A DNA stretch of 48,748 bases from Sphingomonas sp. (GCF_013812825.1 NZ_JACCSU010000035.1:1-48748); one strand, 5' to 3'; shown: positions 35,123 through 45,620, counted from the first letter of the stretch. A program made the numbers and translations. The notes: generated from the letters alone by a model not told the origin.

Positions 35123-35827
35123 GTGCGTAATCCGCTTGTTCTGTTGATCGCCTGTCTCGCGGCTGGACTGGCCGGCTGCTCGTCCAATCCGATGATCGGC
35201 CCCCAAAGCTCGGCGGTCACGGTCTCACAATCGCTGCCGCCCCCGGACCAGACCGGGATGGCGCTTGACCTCAGCAACTATCGGATCGGCCCGCTCGATG
35301 TCATCCGCGTCGAGATATTCGGGGCCCCCGAGCTGACCCGCGAGGCGGAAGTCGACGCGGCCGGGAATTTCTCCGTGCCACTGGCCGGGCCTGTTCAGGC
35401 GGCCGGTAGAAGTCCCGCCGAGCTCAGCGACGCGATCGCCGAGAGATTGCGCGGCCGCTACCTCAAATCGCCCCAGGTCTCGGTCAACATCGTCAAGGCG
35501 CAGAGCAAGACCTTCACTGTCGACGGCGCCGTGCGCCAGCCTGGAAATTACGCGATTGTCGGCAAGATGACCCTGCAGCAGGCGATTGCGACCGCCCGGG
35601 GCGCCGACGAGGCCGCGAACCTCAACAACGTCGTGATCTTCCGGACCGTCAACAACCGCAAAGCCGCCGCTCTGTACAGCTTGAAGGCCATCCGTGCCGG
35701 TCAGCTCGAGGATCCGCAAATTTACGGCAATGACATTGTCGTGGTCGGGGAAAGCGCCGCGCGCAAGTTCCTCAGGGACTTCGGGAACATGTTCCCGGTC
35801 CTCGGCCAGTTCGTTCCGGTTTTGTAA
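35123..35827 (+). CDS. Wza/GumB-like polysaccharide export lipoprotein
   Basis: From a GTG start the 234-residue protein has a signal peptide and lipobox LAGC with Cys19. A Poly_export domain follows (YRIGPLDVIRVEIFGAPELT, then RYLKSPQVSVNIV) and one SLBB-like unit (FTVDGAVRQPGNYAIVGKM). At 234 residues it is near GumB size and lacks the C-terminal region of E. coli Wza. It forms the outer-membrane exit channel with the Wzc-like partner encoded 12 bp downstream. Confidence 0.92.
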   Translation: MRNPLVLLIACLAAGLAGCSSNPMIGPQSSAVTVSQSLPPPDQTGMALDLSNYRIGPLDVIRVEIFGAPELTREAEVDAAGNFSVPLAGPVQAAGRSPAELSDAIAERLRGRYLKSPQVSVNIVKAQSKTFTVDGAVRQPGNYAIVGKMTLQQAIATARGADEAANLNNVVIFRTVNNRKAAALYSLKAIRAGQLEDPQIYGNDIVVVGESAARKFLRDFGNMFPVLGQFVPVL

Positions 35828-35839
35828 GGACCAGCTGTC

Positions 35840-38101
35840 TTGAACGATTATTTGCCGCCACCGTCGCTGCCCGCATTGCCCCAATCGGGCGGCGAGCTGG
35901 CAATCCCGCACTATGACGCGACCGGTTTTGCCCCGCTCGAACAGGAGGAATCGACGCTCCGCCATTATTGGCGGATCCTCTACAAGCGACGCTATCTAGT
36001 CCTGGCGCTCACCGCCCTCGGCTTGGCGGCAGGAATCTTCATCTCGATGATGACCCGGCCGGAATATGCCGGCACCGTCATGGTCCAGGTCGCTCGCGAA
36101 GAAGCCAAGGTCCTCAACATCGAAGGTGTCGAGCAGGATGGCGGCGGTACGCGGTTCGATGCCGAATTCTACCAGACGCAATATGCCTTGTTGAAGAGTC
36201 GTTCGCTTTCGGAACTGGTCGTTCGCGATCTCGGATTGGCAGACAACCCTCTGTTCCTGGCTGATTTCGACGAAACCAAGGTCGACCAGGTTCGCGCTTT
36301 GCCCAGAGCCCAGCGTTTCGCGATGGCGACCAAGGCGGTCAACAAGAACACCATGGTGACGCCGATCCGCCTGTCGAGCATCATCAACGTCACCTATAAC
36401 TCGCCCAATCCGCAGATGGCCGCGACGATTGCGAATGCGATCGCGCGGCATTTCGTCGAATCCAACCTGACCCGACGGTACGAGGCGGCCGCTTACGCGA
36501 GACAATTCCTCCAGACCCGGCTGAACCAGGTTCGGGCGAGGCTGGAGGAGTCGGAGCGCAAGGCGGTCCAATACGCCCAGCAGCAAGGGCTGATCAAAAT
36601 CCGCACCGGCCAGGGTGAGGCTGCCTCCGAGCAATCGATCCTCGCCAACGACCTCGCCAGCCTGAGCGATCAGCTGGCCCTGGCTCGGGCGCAACGGGCG
36701 CAGGCGGAAGCCCAGTACCGGGCCGGCACCGGAGGCAATATCGCCGCTCAGTCCCTGGGCAACGTGACCCTGACGGACCTGCGCAGGGAGCGGGCCGAAC
36801 TGCTCGGCCAGCTGAGCAAGCTCGAAAGCGACTTCGGGCCTGAATATCCAACCGTGGTCGCGCTTCGCTCGCAGATTTCAGAGCTGGAGCGCCAAATGGC
36901 TCGCGAGGAAGGCCGAGTCAGCTCGTCGGTCACCCAGGACCTGGGTGGCCGCTATCGTCAGGCCCTGGCAACCGAGCGGTCGATCCAAGCGCGGGTCGAT
37001 GGCTTGAAGTCGCAGCTTCTGGGCGAGCAGGGCCGGTCGATCCAGTTCAACATCATCCAGCGCGACGTCGACACCAACCGCGCGCTCTATGACGCGCTGC
37101 TGCAGCGGTTCAAGGAAGTCGGGATTGCCGGCGGCATCGGGACCAACAACATCTCGATCGTCGACAAGGCGCTTCCGCCGGCTCGTCCATTCAAGCCCAA
37201 TCTCCCGCTCAATCTCGCCGTTGGCTTGATACTCGGCTTGCTTTTGGGCGCCGCCGCCGCGGTCGTGCTCGAGAACATGGAAGACGCCGCGCTGCAGCCA
37301 GGCGACGTCCATCGCAAGCTTGGCGTACCCTTGCTTGGAGTAACGCCGAGGCAAACGGGCGAAGTCGATGTCCTCGCGACGCTCAGAGAGCCGAAGTCGC
37401 CGTTGGCGGAAGCCTATTTCTCGATCCTGACTTCGCTCCAGTTCTCGACACCGCATGGGACACCCAAATCCATTATGTTCACGAGTGCCCAGGCGCAGGA
37501 GGGCAAATCGACCAGCTCACTGGCGCTGGCCCTGAGCCTGGTGAGTGTCGGGGCAAGGGTCCTGCTGATCGATGCGGACATGAGGAACCCGTCGATCCAC
37601 AAGATCTTCGGCAAGTCCCTAGGCGCCGGTCTCAGCAATCTCCTGACCGGCAACGGGCAGCTGACCGACCATATGCAGGACAGCAGCACGCCCAACCTGT
37701 CGATCCTCATGGCCGGGCAGATTCCGCCCAACCCTGCGGAGCTATTGTCCGCGGAGGCGATCGTCCGGCTGATCGACGAAGCGGCAAAGCGGTTCGACCA
37801 CATTGTCGTCGACGGCCCGCCGGTGCTCGGCCTTGCCGATGCGCCGCTGCTGTCGCGAGCGGTCGAGGCGACGGTCCTCGTGGTGGAGGCGGGCCGGACT
37901 CCGACCACTCGAGCGCGGCACGCCATCGAGCGCTTGTTCGGGGTCCGGACACACGTCATCGGGGCGGTCCTGACCAAGTTCGATCTCAAGACCACCGGCT
38001 ACGGCTACGGCTACGGCTATGGCTACGAGTATCAGTACGGCCGGACGGAAAATCGCGAGCCGGCGCTGGCCAACAAACTGGGCAAGCTGCTCTCGCGGTA
38101 G
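35840..38101 (+). CDS. Wzc-like polysaccharide co-polymerase and tyrosine autokinase
   Basis: The 753-residue protein (TTG start) has two transmembrane helices around 54-72 and 455-475, a Wzz domain between them, and long coiled coils. The BY-kinase domain has Walker A AQAQEGKSTSS, Walker A' LLIDADMRNPSIH and Walker B HIVVDGPPVLGLAD. Its tail contains seven tyrosines in a GY-type repeat (residues 720-733). It controls polymer length and export with the Wza-like protein. Variation: Gln replaces the usual Gly in the SAxxGEGKST Walker A. Confidence 0.94.
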   Translation: MNDYLPPPSLPALPQSGGELAIPHYDATGFAPLEQEESTLRHYWRILYKRRYLVLALTALGLAAGIFISMMTRPEYAGTVMVQVAREEAKVLNIEGVEQDGGGTRFDAEFYQTQYALLKSRSLSELVVRDLGLADNPLFLADFDETKVDQVRALPRAQRFAMATKAVNKNTMVTPIRLSSIINVTYNSPNPQMAATIANAIARHFVESNLTRRYEAAAYARQFLQTRLNQVRARLEESERKAVQYAQQQGLIKIRTGQGEAASEQSILANDLASLSDQLALARAQRAQAEAQYRAGTGGNIAAQSLGNVTLTDLRRERAELLGQLSKLESDFGPEYPTVVALRSQISELERQMAREEGRVSSSVTQDLGGRYRQALATERSIQARVDGLKSQLLGEQGRSIQFNIIQRDVDTNRALYDALLQRFKEVGIAGGIGTNNISIVDKALPPARPFKPNLPLNLAVGLILGLLLGAAAAVVLENMEDAALQPGDVHRKLGVPLLGVTPRQTGEVDVLATLREPKSPLAEAYFSILTSLQFSTPHGTPKSIMFTSAQAQEGKSTSSLALALSLVSVGARVLLIDADMRNPSIHKIFGKSLGAGLSNLLTGNGQLTDHMQDSSTPNLSILMAGQIPPNPAELLSAEAIVRLIDEAAKRFDHIVVDGPPVLGLADAPLLSRAVEATVLVVEAGRTPTTRARHAIERLFGVRTHVIGAVLTKFDLKTTGYGYGYGYGYEYQYGRTENREPALANKLGKLLSR
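37997..38026 (+). repeat. GGCTAC hexanucleotide array encoding the kinase Tyr tail
   Basis: Five adjacent units GGCTAC (the fourth ends in T) encode five Gly-Tyr pairs in the cytoplasmic tail, where Wzc autophosphorylates. Being an in-frame hexamer array, it can gain or lose Tyr residues by slippage without frameshift. Confidence 0.7.
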
Positions 38102-38121
38102 CTGGATTATCCCGTATCGAT

Positions 38122-38144
38122 GAGCCGGCCGTTAGGGACGGCTC
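38122..38144. terminator. Hairpin GAGCCG-N11-CGGCTC between convergent genes
   Basis: A perfect 6-bp stem lies in the 60-bp gap between the stops of the kinase gene and the convergent epimerase gene. Position suggests a bidirectional terminator, but no T run follows on either strand and the stem is short. Confidence 0.3.
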
Positions 38145-38161
38145 CGGTCTCCCCGCTCTCG

Positions 38162-39163
38162 CTAGTCTAACTCGTGGTAGCGCTTGTACCATTGGGTGAA
38201 TCGCGGCACCCCCTCCCGGATGCTGGTTTTCGGCTCGAAACCGTGATCGTTCCGGATGGCGCTGATGTCGGCAAAGGTGTCCATGACATCGCCGGGCTGC
38301 ATGGGCAGCACCTTCGTGTTCGCCTTTCGGCCGAGATTTTCCTCGAGGATCCCGATCAGCTCCATCAGCTCCTCGGAGCGGTGATTGCCGATATTGTACA
38401 CGGCGTGCGGTGAGACGCTTCCGCCGGGCTTTTCCTGCTGGTCGTCGACCGGCGGCGAATCGAGGCAGGCGAGGACTCCTGCGACGACGTCGTCGATGTA
38501 GGTAAAATCGCGGCGCATGGCGCCGCCGTTGAACAAGTCCAGTGGTTCTCCGGACAGGATTGCCTTGGTGAACAGCCATACCGCCATGTCGGGACGGCCC
38601 CAGGGCCCATAAACGGTGAAAAAGCGAAGCCCCGTCATCGGCAGCCTGAATAGGCTGGAATAGCTTTCGCTCATCAGCTCGTCGGCCTTCTTGGTGGCGG
38701 CGTAGAGTGAAATGGGACGGTCGGTCCGATCCTCGACCCGAAACGGGAGGGAGGTGTTGGAACCGTACACCGAGGACGATGAAGCATAGACCAGATGCTT
38801 CAGTTCGCGATGGCGCGCGAGTTCCAATATGTTGAGATGTCCGACCCCATTCGATCGCACATAGGACGCCGGATTCACCAGTCCGTATCGAACCCCGACC
38901 TGAGCCCCCAGATGGACCAGTCTTTCAAAGTCGACGCCCTCGACGACCGAGGCCAGCTCCGCCGAATCGGCGAAATCGGCGCGAAGGAAAGTAAAGGCAT
39001 TCCCGAACTCTTCTTCGAGGGCGGCGATACGAGCCTGTTTGAGGCCCGGATCGTAATAGGGGTTGAGATTGTCGACGCCGAGGATCTGCTCGCCCCTGGC
39101 CAGCAGCGCCTTCGATACGTGATAGCCGATGAATCCAGCAGCGCCGGTGACGAAAATGACCAT
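38162..39163 (-). CDS. UDP-glucuronate 4-epimerase-like SDR
   Basis: The 333-residue protein begins MVIFVTGAAGFIGYHVSKAL and has NLNPYYDPGLKQARIAAL, the hallmark loop of UDP-glucuronate epimerases. ASSSSVYGSN and YAATKKADE (YxxxK) form the active site, and FTVYGPWGRPDMA and FTYIDDVV follow. It would interconvert UDP-glucuronate and UDP-galacturonate, so the polymer may carry a uronic acid. It is the last gene of the locus and is convergent with wzc. Confidence 0.92.
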   Translation of the reverse strand: MVIFVTGAAGFIGYHVSKALLARGEQILGVDNLNPYYDPGLKQARIAALEEEFGNAFTFLRADFADSAELASVVEGVDFERLVHLGAQVGVRYGLVNPASYVRSNGVGHLNILELARHRELKHLVYASSSSVYGSNTSLPFRVEDRTDRPISLYAATKKADELMSESYSSLFRLPMTGLRFFTVYGPWGRPDMAVWLFTKAILSGEPLDLFNGGAMRRDFTYIDDVVAGVLACLDSPPVDDQQEKPGGSVSPHAVYNIGNHRSEELMELIGILEENLGRKANTKVLPMQPGDVMDTFADISAIRNDHGFEPKTSIREGVPRFTQWYKRYHELD

Positions 39164-39294
39164 GGAGTCTCCTAGCGGTCGGCCCAGGATCGTCCTGTTG
39201 CGTCGAGCGCGCTCAGGTCAACCCACCGCGTCGGATATCGCCGCTCGACTGGTCATGCGGAGCGAGACCGCCGCCGCCGATCGTCGGCTTAAAT

Positions 39295-42200
39295 TCAAGC
39301 CACGGGCTGCGCGTCGTGATGTCCGGAAAACGCCTGAGCAGAGGGTCCGAAGGGATCGACGACGACGGCGGACTGGAGCCATGCGACCGCGGTGAAGGCC
39401 CCATGGCCGGTACCGAGCCCGGCCGCGACCTGAGCCAGATGACCGGCACCCGCTGCCGCCGAATGGTCGGGGGCGAGCTGATCGAGCAGAGCGTCGATGG
39501 GTCCGCCGGCCTCTCCGCCGGCGAGCGCGTCCAAGAGGACCTTGCTGACGAGTTGGTTTTGCTGACTACCCTCGGCGGTACCGGTCAAAGCCTGCAGTTG
39601 CTCGGCCGACGGCATGGCAACACCATCGGCGACCAGTGCCTGGGCGGACGGTTCGCCCGCGAACGGAACCTCGGTTCCCTGCGGCAAGGCGGCCGGCGGC
39701 GCCGCGTCGGCCCTCGCCAGTATGTCGGCGGCGGGCGCCAGGCTGGGCTCGTGGCCGGCGAAATTGCTCGATCCGGCGACGACAAGGTCGAGCGCTTCGC
39801 GGGTTTCGCCGGTCAGCGCCGCCTGGCTGTCGGAGCCGATCTCGAGAGCTGATGTGTCCAGCGTTCCGATTGCGAGGCTGGAAGCCGCGGACTCCGACAG
39901 CGACGGATCGCTTGAATCGGCGGGCGCCTTCGCCGCGGCAGGTAGCGCCGCCATGCCGGCAGCCGCGACCGCACCGGCCATCATCGTGGTCTGGGCCGCC
40001 GAGCGGGCGACGGTGAGTTCGCTCGCCGAGCCGCCCGACAAATAGCGGATGGTAACCGATGCCGACCCCGAAACATTGGCGATGGTCGACCAGTTGTCGC
40101 CGCCGCCGTTCGTGTCGACCTGAAGCTGGCCGCCGGCGACCTTCACATAGCCGCCCGCCACCAGGTCGGTGCCTGCGGCGACGGCCAGGATCTGGGTGAT
40201 GTCGACAATCTCGCCACCGGCATAGTCGCCAATGATCGCGATATTGCCGGGGCCGCTCAGCGCCAGGCTAGAGAGGACGAAGACGTCGTTGCCGCCGCCT
40301 CCTACGAGATAGTCTGCGCCGCCGCCGCCAGTCAGGACGTTGGCTCCCTCGTTGCCGTAAAGGCTCTGGCCAAGCGCATTGCCGGTCAGGTTGATGGCAG
40401 CATTGCCCTCCGCCGCGGCCAAGGTCTCGACGCTGTCCCCTTCGCGCAAGGCGAAGTTCTGGGCGGCGATCACCAGGTCATCACCCTGGCCGGCGAGCTC
40501 GTTCACCCAGTCGAGCGAATCGACATGGTAATAAATGTCGTTACCCTGGCCGCCGGCGAGATGGTCGGCGCCGGCACCCCCGATCAGAACGTCGTTGCCG
40601 CCGAACCCGACCAGATGATCATTGCCCCCGCCGCCATTGAGCGTGTTGGCGCCCTGGCTGCCGTAGAGGCTCTGGCCAAATTCGTTGCCGGTGAGGTTAA
40701 CCGGATCTAGACTGTCCTGGTTAAGGGCGACCAGAGTCTCGATCGCGGTCCCGTCGCGCAGGATGTAGCTGTCGGCAACGACGATCATGTCGTCGCCGCC
40801 GCCCACCAGCTCGATGACGATGTCGCTCTGGTCGGTATAGTAGCGGTCGTCGCCGCCGCCGCCGGCCATGTAATCGGCGCCGCCATGGCCGATCAAAGTG
40901 TTGGCTCCCTCGTTGCCGTAGAGGCTCTGGGCAAGCTCGTTGCCGGTCAGGTTGATGGCAGCATTGCCCTCCGCCGCGGCCATTGTCTCGACGCTTTCAC
41001 CCTCGCGCAGGGCGAAGTTCTGGGCGGCGACCACCAGGTCGTCGCCCTGGCCGGCGAGCTCGTTCACCCAGTCGAGCGAATCGACGAGGTAATAGATGTC
41101 GTTGCCCTGGCCGCCAGCGAGATGGTCGGCGCCGGCACCGCCGATCAGGAGGTCGGCGCCGCCGAGCCCGACCAGGTGATCGTTGCCCCCGCCGCCGTTG
41201 AGCGTGTTGGCGCCCTGGCTGCCATAGAGGCTCTGGCCAAATTCGTTGCCGGTCAGGTTGACCGGAGTCAGGCTGTCCTGGTTGAGGGCGGCCAGAGTCT
41301 CGATCGCGGTCCCGTCGCGCAGGATGTAGCTGTCGGCAACCAGGATCAAGTCGTCGCCGCCGCCGACGAGCTCGACCACCAGGTCGCTCTGGTCGGTATA
41401 GTAGCGGTCGTCGCCGCCGCCGCCGGCCATGTAATCGGCGCCGCCCAGCCCGATCAACGTGTTGGCTCCGTCGTTGCCGTAGAGGCTCTGGCCAAATTCG
41501 TTGCCGGTCAGGTTGATCGGATCGGTCGCCGACCCGTTGACGGTGGAAAGGACTTCGACGGAAACCCCGCTAGCGAGCGCATAGCTGACACTGGCCAACA
41601 CCCAGTCGTCACCCTGGCCGATGAGCTCCGTCACCACATCGCCCGCATCGTCGACAAAGTATTTGTCGTCGCCAGTGCCGCCGTTCATCACGTCGGCTCC
41701 GGCCCCGCCATTCAAAGTGTCGTTGCCGGCATTGCCGTTGAGCGTGTCGTTGCCGTCAAAGCCGTTCAGCGTGTCGTTGCCCGGGCCGCCGTTGAGCGTG
41801 TCATCGCCCGGCCCGCCATTGAGCGTCTGCCCAGTTGACAGCGTCAGCTGCACGCCGCCGCCCGAAGCGGCGCTGGCGGTCAGCGTTCCGGACAAAGCCG
41901 AACCGAAGGTGAGCGAGCCGCCGGTATAGGTCAGAGTGTTGCCGCTCATCGAGAAATTGAAGGTCGCCGCGTTGGCGTCGGTGATGACGATCTTGTCGCC
42001 CCCCGTGAACTCGGTGATCGTGTCGCCGTTCAGGCCCGACGCCGTGTCGCGGAAGCTGTCGTCGCCCGCGCCGCCGGCCAGAGTGTCGGCGCCAAGGCGG
42101 CCGGTGAGTGTGTCGTTGCCGTCGCCGCCCGACAGCGAATCAAAGCCGGCACCGCCGGTCAGAACGTCATTGCCGCCACCGCCACCAAAGCTGATGGGCG

Positions 42201-44985
42201 CGTCGCCGGCGGTCATGACGTCGTCGAAGGCAGTTCCCGAGATCGCCTCGATATTGACAAGAGTATCCACGCCGACGTTGGCGGCATCGCCCGATCCAGA
42301 GGAACGAACCTGACCGGTGGCAAGTCGCATATCGACCACGATGCCCGCCAATGCATCCGCATAAATGACCTGGTCGCCTTCAAAGGCTTGGTAAGACCCG
42401 CCCGTGCCGCCGTCATAATAATCGTTGCCGGGCGAACCGTAGATGATGTCTTCGTCCGCCTCCCCGTAGACGGTATCGTTACCCGGACCATCATGGATGA
42501 TTTCGGGAAAGGTGAACCCGCCGGCTCCGGCATGAATGATGTCGTCTCCGTCGCCGCCGTAAAGAAAATCCCGACCATCGCCGCCATTCAACGTGTCGTT
42601 GCCGGCATTGCCGTAGAGCGTGTCCTCGCCGTCAAAGCCGTTCAGCGTGTCGTTGCCCGGGCCGCCGTTGAGCGTGTCATTGCCCGGGCCGCCATTGAGC
42701 GTCTGCCCAGTTGACAGCGTCAGCTGCACTCCGCCGCCCGAAGCGGCGCTGGCGGTCAGCGTTCCGGACAAAGCCGAACCGAAGGTGAGCGAGCCGCCGG
42801 TGTAGGTCAGAGTGTTGCCGCTCATCGAGAAATTGAAGGTCGCGGCGTTGGCGTCGGTGATGACGATCTTGTCGCTCCCCGTGAACTCGGTGATCGTGTC
42901 GCCGTTCAGGCCCGACGCCGTGTCGCGGAAGCTGTCGTCGCCCGCGCCGCCCGTGAGCGTGTCATTACCAGCGGCCCCGGTCAGGATGTCGTCGCCGCCG
43001 CCGCCGTTCAGCGTGTCGTTCCCACCCGAGCCATTGAGCTCGTTGGCGCCGCTGCTGCCGGTCAGAGTGTCGGCAAATGCACCGCCGGTGACGTTTTCGA
43101 TGTTCAGAAGCTGGTCGATCCCGATCTGTGCATCCCAGTTGACGGTCGAAGAGGCGGTTCCGGCCTCGAGATTGACCGTGACCCCGGCAGCCGCATCGTC
43201 ATAGAACACTCGATCAAAGCCTGCTCCGCCGTCCATCGAGTCCTGATCAAACCCGCCCCTTAGAATGTCGTTGCCGAGACCGCCGACGAGCGTGTCATTG
43301 CCGTCGCCGCCGTAGAGTTGGTCGTCGCCGTCGCCGCCATCGAGCATGTCAATTTCGATGCCGCCGTGCAGGACATCGTTGCCGATCCCGCCGTACAGAT
43401 TGTCATTGCCGTCACCACCGTCGAGGCTGTCATTTCCGTCCTCGCCATAGAGCGAGTCGTACCCAGAAGCCCCGGTCAACGTGTCGTCGCCGCCTCCGCC
43501 ATAGACCTTGTCGTCGCCGCCGTAGCCTTCCAGGACATTTGCCAGGCCGTTTCCGATCAAAGTGTCAGCGTGAGTTGATCCCCTCAGATTTTCGATCGAG
43601 GTCAGGGTATCAGTGCCCGATCCGCCCGTGTTTTGGGCGCCGCCAATTGCGAGACTCACCGTAATCCCCGACAGGTCATTGGAGTACCAGACCGTGTCGT
43701 TCCCGGCGCCCCCGTCCATTGTGTCGTTGCCGCCATTGCCCTGGAGCATATTATTCGCCGCGTTGCCGATCAGCGTGTCGTTGCCGCTGCCGCCAACTGC
43801 GTTTTCGATGATGACGCCTCGCGCAATGCTGAGATTGCCGACGCCGTTCGCCACGTTCGAGAAGGTCTCCGGATTGAGGTTGATCAGCTGGTTCGTGCCG
43901 AAGTTGGAATATTCGATCCAGTCATTCCCTCCGGAGTCGAAGATGGTCAGGGCAACATTGGGATAGTTATTCACATTATAGATGCCGTCGCCGTACGTCC
44001 CGTAGGTCGTGTCCCCCACCCGCGTGGTGGTCGAGAGACCGTACAGCGTGGACATCGCAAGGATGTCCGCCATCATCGGAGTCGCGGCAAAATTGTGGGT
44101 GAATCCCTGCCCGGCGAAGTAGGTGTTCTCCGTCTGGCTGAAATAGGACATGACGCTGGTCGCCCAGGCATCGTTCTGGAACAGCGCGTCGTACGGGTAT
44201 GTCGCGTCGCCGTTGTAATTGCCGGCGTGGCCAAGGCCGAGCGCGTGGCCGATCTCATGGACGTAGGTCTGGAACGAGTAGCTGTTCAGGCTTGTGCCGT
44301 TACTCGTCAGCCACTGGGTCGAGACGTTGACGTGGGACGAGGTGATGATGCCTGCTGACCAACTGCTGTTGGAGAAAGCTCCGGCCTCGTTGTCGTCGAA
44401 CGTCATCTGGCCGCCCGAGGTCACTTCGACAAACTGGACGCCGATGACGTCGCTCCACGTCTTTAGAGCCTCGCGCGCGAGATTCTGCCCAGCGGCCGTC
44501 AGCGCGGTGAGATTGACGGTGATCGAGCCGCCCTGGGTGACGTTGAAACGGTGGTCGTCTCCGCCCCAATAGCCCTCGACCAGCTGATTGGCGATCTGGT
44601 CCATGGTCGCCAGCGGGGGCGGCGTGTAGACGCTGACCGACACCGTATAGTTGCCGGTATAGCCTTCGTTCCAGGCGCCGACGTCGATGTAATATGTGCC
44701 GGTGTAAGACGCTGTGAACGACACCTGGGAATCGCGGTTGGTGCCCGAAGTGATGTCGTCGTTTTCAAACAGCAAATTGCCGCCGGCGTCGCGAATACGA
44801 AGATAGGGGTCTTCGAGCGTCGTGCCGTCGACGAAGACGGTGATCGACTGGCCGGCCGTCAGGGTGATTCGGAACCAGTCATGATCGCCGAGTATCTCGA
44901 GCGTGCCGCTGACCGTGCCGCCAACCGAGATTGACGACGTCGTACTGCTGTTACCTGGAACGTCCGGCAATTTTCCACTCCCCAC
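39295..44985 (-). CDS. Large RTX serralysin-type (M10) metalloprotease
   Basis: The 1896-residue secreted protein has three parts. Residues 20-125 are a PPC-like beta-sandwich ([20 protein letters not shown]). Residues 135-410 are a serralysin catalytic domain with [11 protein letters not shown] at 243-253 and a Met-turn SVMSYF. From about 400 to 1640 are numerous GGxGxD RTX nonapeptides that bind calcium. The last 230 residues are Ala-rich without RTX motifs. It probably leaves by a type I secretion system, but no ABC exporter or HlyD gene is in the window and no N-terminal signal peptide is seen. Internal tandem duplications exceed 500 bp. Confidence 0.9.
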   Translation of the reverse strand: MGSGKLPDVPGNSSTTSSISVGGTVSGTLEILGDHDWFRITLTAGQSITVFVDGTTLEDPYLRIRDAGGNLLFENDDITSGTNRDSQVSFTASYTGTYYIDVGAWNEGYTGNYTVSVSVYTPPPLATMDQIANQLVEGYWGGDDHRFNVTQGGSITVNLTALTAAGQNLAREALKTWSDVIGVQFVEVTSGGQMTFDDNEAGAFSNSSWSAGIITSSHVNVSTQWLTSNGTSLNSYSFQTYVHEIGHALGLGHAGNYNGDATYPYDALFQNDAWATSVMSYFSQTENTYFAGQGFTHNFAATPMMADILAMSTLYGLSTTTRVGDTTYGTYGDGIYNVNNYPNVALTIFDSGGNDWIEYSNFGTNQLINLNPETFSNVANGVGNLSIARGVIIENAVGGSGNDTLIGNAANNMLQGNGGNDTMDGGAGNDTVWYSNDLSGITVSLAIGGAQNTGGSGTDTLTSIENLRGSTHADTLIGNGLANVLEGYGGDDKVYGGGGDDTLTGASGYDSLYGEDGNDSLDGGDGNDNLYGGIGNDVLHGGIEIDMLDGGDGDDQLYGGDGNDTLVGGLGNDILRGGFDQDSMDGGAGFDRVFYDDAAAGVTVNLEAGTASSTVNWDAQIGIDQLLNIENVTGGAFADTLTGSSGANELNGSGGNDTLNGGGGDDILTGAAGNDTLTGGAGDDSFRDTASGLNGDTITEFTGSDKIVITDANAATFNFSMSGNTLTYTGGSLTFGSALSGTLTASAASGGGVQLTLSTGQTLNGGPGNDTLNGGPGNDTLNGFDGEDTLYGNAGNDTLNGGDGRDFLYGGDGDDIIHAGAGGFTFPEIIHDGPGNDTVYGEADEDIIYGSPGNDYYDGGTGGSYQAFEGDQVIYADALAGIVVDMRLATGQVRSSGSGDAANVGVDTLVNIEAISGTAFDDVMTAGDAPISFGGGGGNDVLTGGAGFDSLSGGDGNDTLTGRLGADTLAGGAGDDSFRDTASGLNGDTITEFTGGDKIVITDANAATFNFSMSGNTLTYTGGSLTFGSALSGTLTASAASGGGVQLTLSTGQTLNGGPGDDTLNGGPGNDTLNGFDGNDTLNGNAGNDTLNGGAGADVMNGGTGDDKYFVDDAGDVVTELIGQGDDWVLASVSYALASGVSVEVLSTVNGSATDPINLTGNEFGQSLYGNDGANTLIGLGGADYMAGGGGDDRYYTDQSDLVVELVGGGDDLILVADSYILRDGTAIETLAALNQDSLTPVNLTGNEFGQSLYGSQGANTLNGGGGNDHLVGLGGADLLIGGAGADHLAGGQGNDIYYLVDSLDWVNELAGQGDDLVVAAQNFALREGESVETMAAAEGNAAINLTGNELAQSLYGNEGANTLIGHGGADYMAGGGGDDRYYTDQSDIVIELVGGGDDMIVVADSYILRDGTAIETLVALNQDSLDPVNLTGNEFGQSLYGSQGANTLNGGGGNDHLVGFGGNDVLIGGAGADHLAGGQGNDIYYHVDSLDWVNELAGQGDDLVIAAQNFALREGDSVETLAAAEGNAAINLTGNALGQSLYGNEGANVLTGGGGADYLVGGGGNDVFVLSSLALSGPGNIAIIGDYAGGEIVDITQILAVAAGTDLVAGGYVKVAGGQLQVDTNGGGDNWSTIANVSGSASVTIRYLSGGSASELTVARSAAQTTMMAGAVAAAGMAALPAAAKAPADSSDPSLSESAASSLAIGTLDTSALEIGSDSQAALTGETREALDLVVAGSSNFAGHEPSLAPAADILARADAAPPAALPQGTEVPFAGEPSAQALVADGVAMPSAEQLQALTGTAEGSQQNQLVSKVLLDALAGGEAGGPIDALLDQLAPDHSAAAGAGHLAQVAAGLGTGHGAFTAVAWLQSAVVVDPFGPSAQAFSGHHDAQPVA
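40345..41515. repeat. 561-bp tandem duplication inside the RTX gene
   Basis: Two long blocks match closely with a 561-bp period (187 codons); for example GCCGGTCAGG recurs at 40381 and 40942 with the same flanks. Each encodes an RTX unit ending in the conserved module with [18 protein letters not shown] third partial block follows at the high-coordinate end. The near-identity suggests recent duplication or gene conversion. Confidence 0.8.
41755..42952. repeat. Two near-identical 0.3-kb modules 876 bp apart in the RTX gene
   Basis: The block at about 41755-42076 is repeated at about 42631-42952, offset 876 bp (292 codons). Both encode [20 protein letters not shown] followed by an [15 protein letters not shown] strand and an RTX tail. 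Sequence between them differs, so this is a dispersed in-frame duplication separate from the 561-bp tandem pair. Confidence 0.75.
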
Positions 44986-45058
44986 CCCGAAGGCTGGCTA
45001 ACCCGATCCCCGTTGTCCTTGGGTCGGGAAAGTCAGCCCAAGCTCTGACAAGCCGCAG

Positions 45059-45439
45059 TTAACGTTGCGCCAATTGATCGGCGAGCGCCGCGGCGAAGCG
45101 CTCGAACGAGTTACCCGTAAGGTCGCGGTCCATGGACGCGAAATTGTGCTCCGGCAGCCTTTGCCCCTCGCTCGTGACGGTCGCGGCGAGCCGCGACGAG
45201 GACAGCACCTTGACGTCGACCGTAAACTCGACGCCCGGCGCCCTTGCCGCGGCGGCGCGCTGGATCGCCGTGCACAGGGCTGCGGCCCCGCCCGATTCGG
45301 CGGGCAGTTTGTCCCCATCCACGACCCGGCAAGCGGGTCTTTGGATGCTCGGTGATTCCATAGCGCACGCGCCCCCGGCCAAGGATGCGACCACCACGAT
45401 CAGTACCGATTCTGGAATGATCCGCCACATCCGCTGCAT
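45059..45439 (-). CDS. Small exported protein of unknown function
   Basis: The 126-residue protein has an N-terminal signal sequence (SVLIVVVASLAGGACA) and a short mature domain with two later Cys (ACRVVDG and ALCTAIQ) that could form a disulphide. The mature part contains VEFTVDVKVLSSSRLAATV. No family is recognised. It lies 73 bp upstream of the RTX gene on the same strand and may share its transcript, which would make it a possible accessory or inhibitor of the protease. That idea is inference only. Confidence 0.6.
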   Translation of the reverse strand: MQRMWRIIPESVLIVVVASLAGGACAMESPSIQRPACRVVDGDKLPAESGGAAALCTAIQRAAAARAPGVEFTVDVKVLSSSRLAATVTSEGQRLPEHNFASMDRDLTGNSFERFAAALADQLAQR

Positions 45440-45445
45440 TCAGCA

Positions 45446-45474
45446 ATCCTAAGATGAGCTATCGTCAACATCAA
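45446..45474 (-). promoter_or_regulatory. Candidate promoter of the small exported protein gene
   Basis: On the minus strand TTGATG (45474-45469) is followed after 17 bp by TAGGAT (45451-45446). Both match the sigma70 consensus at four of six positions. Transcription would start near the ATG at 45439, giving almost no leader. The surrounding DNA is AT-rich for the window. Confidence 0.3.
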
Positions 45475-45620
45475 TTAATTTTCAGTGATTTAGTTTGACC
45501 AACTTGGCGGAAGCTTCCTCGACTCTGAGTGCAAGCGCGACGTTCATCGCCTGATAGGCGGTTTTTTGCGCAAGGCCCGGTGCGGATGCGCTTCATGCCG
45601 CGCCTGGCTCGAGCCGTGAG

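Noticed and set aside
40885-41838. 317-codon plus-strand frame inside the RTX gene
   Set aside because: It arises from the repetitive antisense of RTX codons and shows only repeated VVA-type low-complexity sequence.
40345-43600. CRISPR-like regular repeats
   Set aside because: They are coding RTX nonapeptide repeats of 27-bp period in a continuous frame, with no unique spacers and no cas genes.
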